A DNA stretch of 8,587 bases, from the NCBI GenBank assembly GCA_003535395.1, contig DOHE01000280.1, positions 1-8,587 of the forward strand. Direction: 5' to 3'. Below, one piece after another: positions 5,578-8,587 of this stretch. The stretch's first letter is position 1; the number at the start of each line of letters is the position of its first letter. This DNA comes from Clostridiales bacterium. GTDB lineage: Bacteria; Bacillota; Clostridia; UBA8921. A program made the translations under genes and the position numbers. Under the pieces are notes generated by a model. That model saw nothing but the letters and a program-made list of their open reading frames with translations, did not search any database and was not told where the DNA came from.

Positions 5578-6843
5578 ATGAAGACAAAAGCAGTCAGATT
5601 ATACGGAAAGGAAGATTTAAGGCTTGAGGAGTTTGAGCTTCCTGAAATCAGGGAAGATGAGATCCTGGCCCGGGTGGTCTCAGACAGTGTCTGTATGTCT
5701 TCCTACAAGGCGGCGGAACAGGGGAGTGCACACAAGCGCGTCCCGGATAATATCAGTACCCATCCCGTTATAATCGGCCATGAATTCTGCGGTGAACTCA
5801 TCCAGGTCGGAGCCCGGTGGAAAAACCGGTTTGTCCCGGGCAGCCGGTTTTCCATCCAACCGGCGATGAACCTCCCCTCCGATCCTTATGCCGCTCCCGG
5901 GTATTCCTATGAATACATCGGCGGAGCGGCCCAGTATATCATCATCCCCAACGAGGTCATGGAATCCGGGTGCCTGCTTCCATACAACGGTGATGCCTTT
6001 TTTTACGGGTCCCTGTCAGAGCCCATGTCCTGCATCGTTGGGGCCTTTCATGCCAACTACCATACATCCGGCGGCAGCTATGTGCACACCATGGGAATCC
6101 GCAGAGGCGGGAACATGGCCATTCTGGCCGGAGTTGGGCCTATGGGACTTGGCGCCATTGATTATGCAATCCATACAGATTTAAAACCCGGTCTGATCGT
6201 GGTGACGGATATCGACGACGCCCGGCTACAGCGGGCACAGTCCCTGCTCACGCCGGAAGAAGCGGAACGAAACGGAGTCCGCCTTGTTTACATCAATACT
6301 GCCAAAGAGGCAGATCCTGTGGCCCGGTTGCTGTCCATGACAGATGGAAAGGGATATGATGATGTATTTGTTTTTGCGCCGGTGAAACCGGTAGTGGAAC
6401 AGGGAGATGCCATCCTGGGAAGGGACGGATGTCTCAATTTTTTTGCCGGCCCTCTGGACCCTGCGTTTTCCGCTATGTTCAATTTCTACAATGTCCATTA
6501 TGCTTCCACCCATGTGGTGGGGACCAGCGGCGGAAACACCGACGATATGCTCGAATCCATCCGTATGATGGAAAATGGCCAGGTCAACCCTGCCGGGATG
6601 ATTACCCATGTGGGCGGCCTGGACAGTGTCGTGGAAACCACACTGAATCTGCCTAAAATACCCGGCGGCAAGAAGCTGATATATACCGGCATCTCCATGC
6701 CGCTTACCGCGATTGCAGACATGGAACAGCTCGGAGGGAAGGATCCGCTTATGGCCGAACTGGCTGAAATCACCAAGGCCGCCAGCGGACTTTGGTGTGC
6801 AGAAGCAGAGAAGCTGCTGCTTTCCAGGGCAGTTAAGATCTGA
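5578..6843 (+). CDS. Zinc-dependent medium-chain dehydrogenase, L-sorbose-1-phosphate reductase (SorE)-like
   Basis: This 421-residue cytosolic oxidoreductase interconverts an alcohol and a ketone with NAD(H). An N-terminal GroES-like catalytic domain carries the probable catalytic zinc ligands Cys39, His68, Glu69 (GHEFCG) and Glu148 (SLSEPM), as in sorbitol dehydrogenases. The Rossmann fold begins with GVGPMG (185-190). Asp211 at the end of the second strand favours NAD over NADP. The four-cysteine structural zinc lobe of classical alcohol dehydrogenases is absent. The overall pattern resembles SorE-type sugar-phosphate reductases. Ribosome binding site AGGAG at 5564-5568. The gene lies between the DeoR regulator and the E2 gene, so it probably supplies a ketone, or a ketone phosphate, to the pathway. 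A butanediol- or polyol-type substrate is equally possible; the exact substrate cannot be read from sequence. Confidence 0.87.
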   Translation: MKTKAVRLYGKEDLRLEEFELPEIREDEILARVVSDSVCMSSYKAAEQGSAHKRVPDNISTHPVIIGHEFCGELIQVGARWKNRFVPGSRFSIQPAMNLPSDPYAAPGYSYEYIGGAAQYIIIPNEVMESGCLLPYNGDAFFYGSLSEPMSCIVGAFHANYHTSGGSYVHTMGIRRGGNMAILAGVGPMGLGAIDYAIHTDLKPGLIVVTDIDDARLQRAQSLLTPEEAERNGVRLVYINTAKEADPVARLLSMTDGKGYDDVFVFAPVKPVVEQGDAILGRDGCLNFFAGPLDPAFSAMFNFYNVHYASTHVVGTSGGNTDDMLESIRMMENGQVNPAGMITHVGGLDSVVETTLNLPKIPGGKKLIYTGISMPLTAIADMEQLGGKDPLMAELAEITKAASGLWCAEAEKLLLSRAVKI

Positions 6844-6855
6844 TGACCGGAAGAA

Positions 6856-6897
6856 TTTTGAAGCCAGGAGAGTTTTGAAGCCAGGAGAGTCTTGAAG
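6856..6897. repeat. 17-bp tandem repeat between dehydrogenase and E2 genes
   Basis: TTTTGAAGCCAGGAGAG occurs at 6856-6872 and 6873-6889, followed by a degraded partial third copy (TCTTGAAG, 6890-6897). Each full copy contains AGGAGAG, a Shine-Dalgarno-like string with no start codon at proper distance. It lies in the 98-base spacer, which shows no terminator or good promoter, so read-through into E2 is expected. Confidence 0.88.
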
Positions 6898-6941
6898 TTG
6901 AATCAAAGCGGATACAACCTATACGGAGAGGGGAGATATGC

Positions 6942-8360
6942 ATGGCAACACCTGTGATCATGCCGCGCCAGGGACAGTCGGTGGAAAGCTGTATTATATC
7001 CAAATGGAACAAAAACCCGGGGGATCCGGTTGCTGTTGGAGATGTGCTGTTTAGTTATGAAACAGACAAGGCTGCCTTTGAAGAGGAAGCAAAGACAGAC
7101 GGAATTTTGCTTGGCATCTTTTTTGAAGAGGGCGATGATGTACCCTGCCTGACCAATGTCTGTGTGATCGGCGCTGAGGGAGAAGATTTTGAGGCATTCA
7201 GACCGGACGAAACAGCCGCAGGTTCTCCCCAAGCCGCACAAGGCAGTGCGGCATCCGGTAAGATGGAGGTGGATCCTCAGGCTGCTTCTGTTGCGGATGC
7301 TTCTGCTTCGGCTGCTTCTGTTGCGGATGCATCTGCTGCGGCTGGAGTGCAGGCACACGGGATCTCGCCCCGTGCCCGGAATCTGGCAGCCCAGGAGGGA
7401 GTCGATGCAAGGAATGCGGTGCCTTCCGGTCCTCATGACAGGATCATCGAGAAGGATGTCCGCGATCTTCTTGCCAAAGGAGGCGGTTCTACCCGCACAG
7501 CCTATGCTGAAATGATAAAAGGGGACCCGGCGGCCGGGATCACGGGTACCGGGATCGGCGGCCGGATCCTCCGGGCGGATCTTGCCATGCAGCACCAGCA
7601 GCCGGCTGCAGGCGCAGGCAGTCGGGTGGAGGATTCAGGATTGAAGACCGGGACTGTCGCGGCGGAGTATGAGGAGATCAAGATCCCCAATATTCGGAAA
7701 GTGATCGCCAAAGCCATGCATGCCTCTCTTACGTCCATGGCCCAGCTGACCCTGAATTCTTCATTTGATGCCGGGATACTTCAGGATTTCCGGGCAGAAT
7801 TGAAACAGAATGCTTCGAGTCTGGGATTGAACAACATCACACTTAACGATATGATTCTGTTTGCCGTTTCCAGGGTCCTGGCTGCCCATCCCACAGTCAA
7901 CGCCCATTACCTGGACGACCGGATGCTGCTGTTTCGGGACGTGCACCTGGGCATCGCGGTGGATACGCCCCGGGGGCTCATGGTTCCCACAATACGCAGT
8001 GCCAACCGGCTGTCCCTTAACGAGCTGGCCGGGCAGGTGAAAAAACTGGCTTCGGAGTGCCAAAACGGTACGATCCAGCCGGATCTGCTCAAGGGGGGCA
8101 GTTTTACTGTCACCAACCTGGGGGCTCTTGGCATCGAAAGCTTTACTCCTGTGATCAATCCGCCCCAGACCGCCATTCTCGGGGTGAATGCCATCATACA
8201 AAAACCCAGGGAGAAAAATGGGGTCATTTCCCTGTATCCGTCCATGGGGCTTTCGCTGACTTTTGACCACCGGGCACTGGACGGTGCTCCTGCCGCCCGA
8301 TTCCTGAAGGATCTTGGCAAAGCTCTGGAGAGTTTCACCCTGCTGCTGGCAAATTCATAA
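6942..8360 (+). CDS. Dihydrolipoamide acyltransferase (E2) of a 2-oxoacid or acetoin dehydrogenase complex
   Basis: This 472-residue E2 core subunit transfers an acyl group from E1 via a swinging lipoyl arm to CoA. Residues 3-78 form the lipoyl domain, with the lipoylated lysine Lys43 in ETDKAAFE. A flexible Ala-rich linker (about 90-138) contains a repeat, ASVADAS. A peripheral-subunit (E3)-binding domain spans about 141-178 (ISPRARNLAAQEG ... DRIIEKDV), and a second, partial one appears at about 199-216 (GTGIGGRILRADL). The catalytic domain (244-470) ends with the active-site motif DHRALDG (His443, Asp447) and has the characteristic NPPQTAILGV strand. GAGAGGGGAG at about 6926-6935 supports the ATG at 6942. 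An out-of-frame ATG at 6938 is ignored. The E3 gene follows after 13 bases, but E1 genes do not precede it. Whether it is pyruvate, branched-chain or acetoin type cannot be settled; the operon context favours acetoin-like cleavage. Confidence 0.95.
   Translation: MATPVIMPRQGQSVESCIISKWNKNPGDPVAVGDVLFSYETDKAAFEEEAKTDGILLGIFFEEGDDVPCLTNVCVIGAEGEDFEAFRPDETAAGSPQAAQGSAASGKMEVDPQAASVADASASAASVADASAAAGVQAHGISPRARNLAAQEGVDARNAVPSGPHDRIIEKDVRDLLAKGGGSTRTAYAEMIKGDPAAGITGTGIGGRILRADLAMQHQQPAAGAGSRVEDSGLKTGTVAAEYEEIKIPNIRKVIAKAMHASLTSMAQLTLNSSFDAGILQDFRAELKQNASSLGLNNITLNDMILFAVSRVLAAHPTVNAHYLDDRMLLFRDVHLGIAVDTPRGLMVPTIRSANRLSLNELAGQVKKLASECQNGTIQPDLLKGGSFTVTNLGALGIESFTPVINPPQTAILGVNAIIQKPREKNGVISLYPSMGLSLTFDHRALDGAPAARFLKDLGKALESFTLLLANS
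7280..7339. repeat. 30-bp tandem repeat encoding the E2 interdomain linker
   Basis: Two 30-base units (7280-7309 and 7310-7339) agree at 28 positions, the first 21 being identical. They encode consecutive copies of a ten-residue Ala/Ser/Asp linker segment. The period is a multiple of three, so the frame is kept; such linkers vary in length between strains. Confidence 0.88.
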
Positions 8361-8373
8361 CGGAGGTTTCATC

Positions 8374-8587
8374 ATGATATATGACCTGATCATAGTAGGC
8401 GGCGGACCGGCCGGATACCTGGGGGCAGAAAGGGCCAGCCATGAGGGTCTGTCCACGTTGCTCATCGAAAGCCGAAATATAGGCGGGGTTTGCCTCAATG
8501 AAGGCTGTGTTCCTTCAAAGACGCTGCTGTATTCTGCAAAAATCCTGGAAAATGCCCGCCATGGCGAAGCCTACGGAGTCACCTGCA
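8374..8587 (+). CDS. lpdA: Dihydrolipoamide dehydrogenase (E3), N-terminal part, cut by the window end
   Basis: The visible 71 residues begin MIYDLIIVGGGPAGYLGAE, an FAD-binding dinucleotide fold with GGGPAG at 9-14, followed by the acidic Glu32 (LLIES) that binds the ribose. The redox-active disulfide motif GGVCLNEGCVPSK follows (Cys40, Cys45, five apart), which identifies the class I pyridine nucleotide-disulfide oxidoreductases and specifically dihydrolipoamide dehydrogenase. The enzyme reoxidises the lipoyl groups of E2 and passes electrons to NAD. GGAGG at 8362-8366 is spaced 7 bases from the ATG. The start is 13 bases after the E2 stop codon, so the two are translated from one transcript. 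The remaining roughly 380-400 residues would lie beyond the window. Confidence 0.95.
   Translation, partial: MIYDLIIVGGGPAGYLGAERASHEGLSTLLIESRNIGGVCLNEGCVPSKTLLYSAKILENARHGEAYGVTC

Noticed and set aside
6843..6878. Tiny open frame overlapping the dehydrogenase stop (ATGA-type overlap)
   Set aside because: It encodes only 11 residues within a tandem repeat and has no supporting signal.
6903..7595. Long minus-strand open frame opposite the E2 gene
   Set aside because: It is rich in Arg, Ser, Cys and His with low-complexity stretches produced by the E2 linker repeat, and is antisense to a clearly real gene.
1..8587. CRISPR array, tRNA or rRNA gene, insertion sequence
   Set aside because: The only repeats are two-copy tandem units and hairpins. 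No cloverleaf, transposase or regularly spaced repeats were seen.

Overview
The window looks like a piece of chromosome from an anaerobic Bacillota, most likely a clostridial lineage. The grounds are strong GGAGG-type ribosome binding sites, sigma-A type promoters with 17-bp spacers, a ComEC, a small protein that resembles the Firmicutes family DUF6514, a DeoR-type regulator and a CcpA-type (cre-like) operator. No tRNA, rRNA, CRISPR array, transposase or phage gene is visible.

Left part (1-1256, + strand): the 3' end of a multidomain sulfur-transfer protein (rhodanese end, TusA domain, DsrE-like domain; probably the tail of a CoA-disulfide/polysulfide reductase fusion) is followed 12 bases later by a small cysteine-rich ArsR-family repressor. 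A rho-independent terminator closes the unit, with a 16-bp tandem duplication directly in front of it. The likely theme is persulfide/sulfane sulfur handling under a thiol-responsive repressor.

Middle part (1257-4588): comEC, the DNA-uptake channel protein, has its own clear promoter. A 74-residue two-helix membrane protein of unknown function lies convergent to it. Across an AT-rich spacer of about 190 bases, a DUF6514-like protein of 98 residues points rightwards and ends at a strong terminator. Three long inverted repeats lie inside coding sequence here: two in comEC and one in the last codons of the small membrane protein.

Right part (4589-8587): a cre-like site and a near-consensus promoter precede an apparent operon: DeoR/GlpR-type regulator, zinc-dependent medium-chain dehydrogenase related to L-sorbose-1-phosphate reductase/polyol dehydrogenases, lipoyl-bearing E2 acyltransferase, and the start of dihydrolipoamide dehydrogenase (E3), cut by the window end. 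One reading is that a sugar alcohol or diol is oxidised to a ketone, which a 2-oxoacid/acetoin-type dehydrogenase complex then cleaves oxidatively. The E1 subunits, normally encoded before E2, are not between the dehydrogenase and E2. If present, they lie beyond the right edge or elsewhere. Substrate and pathway are inference.
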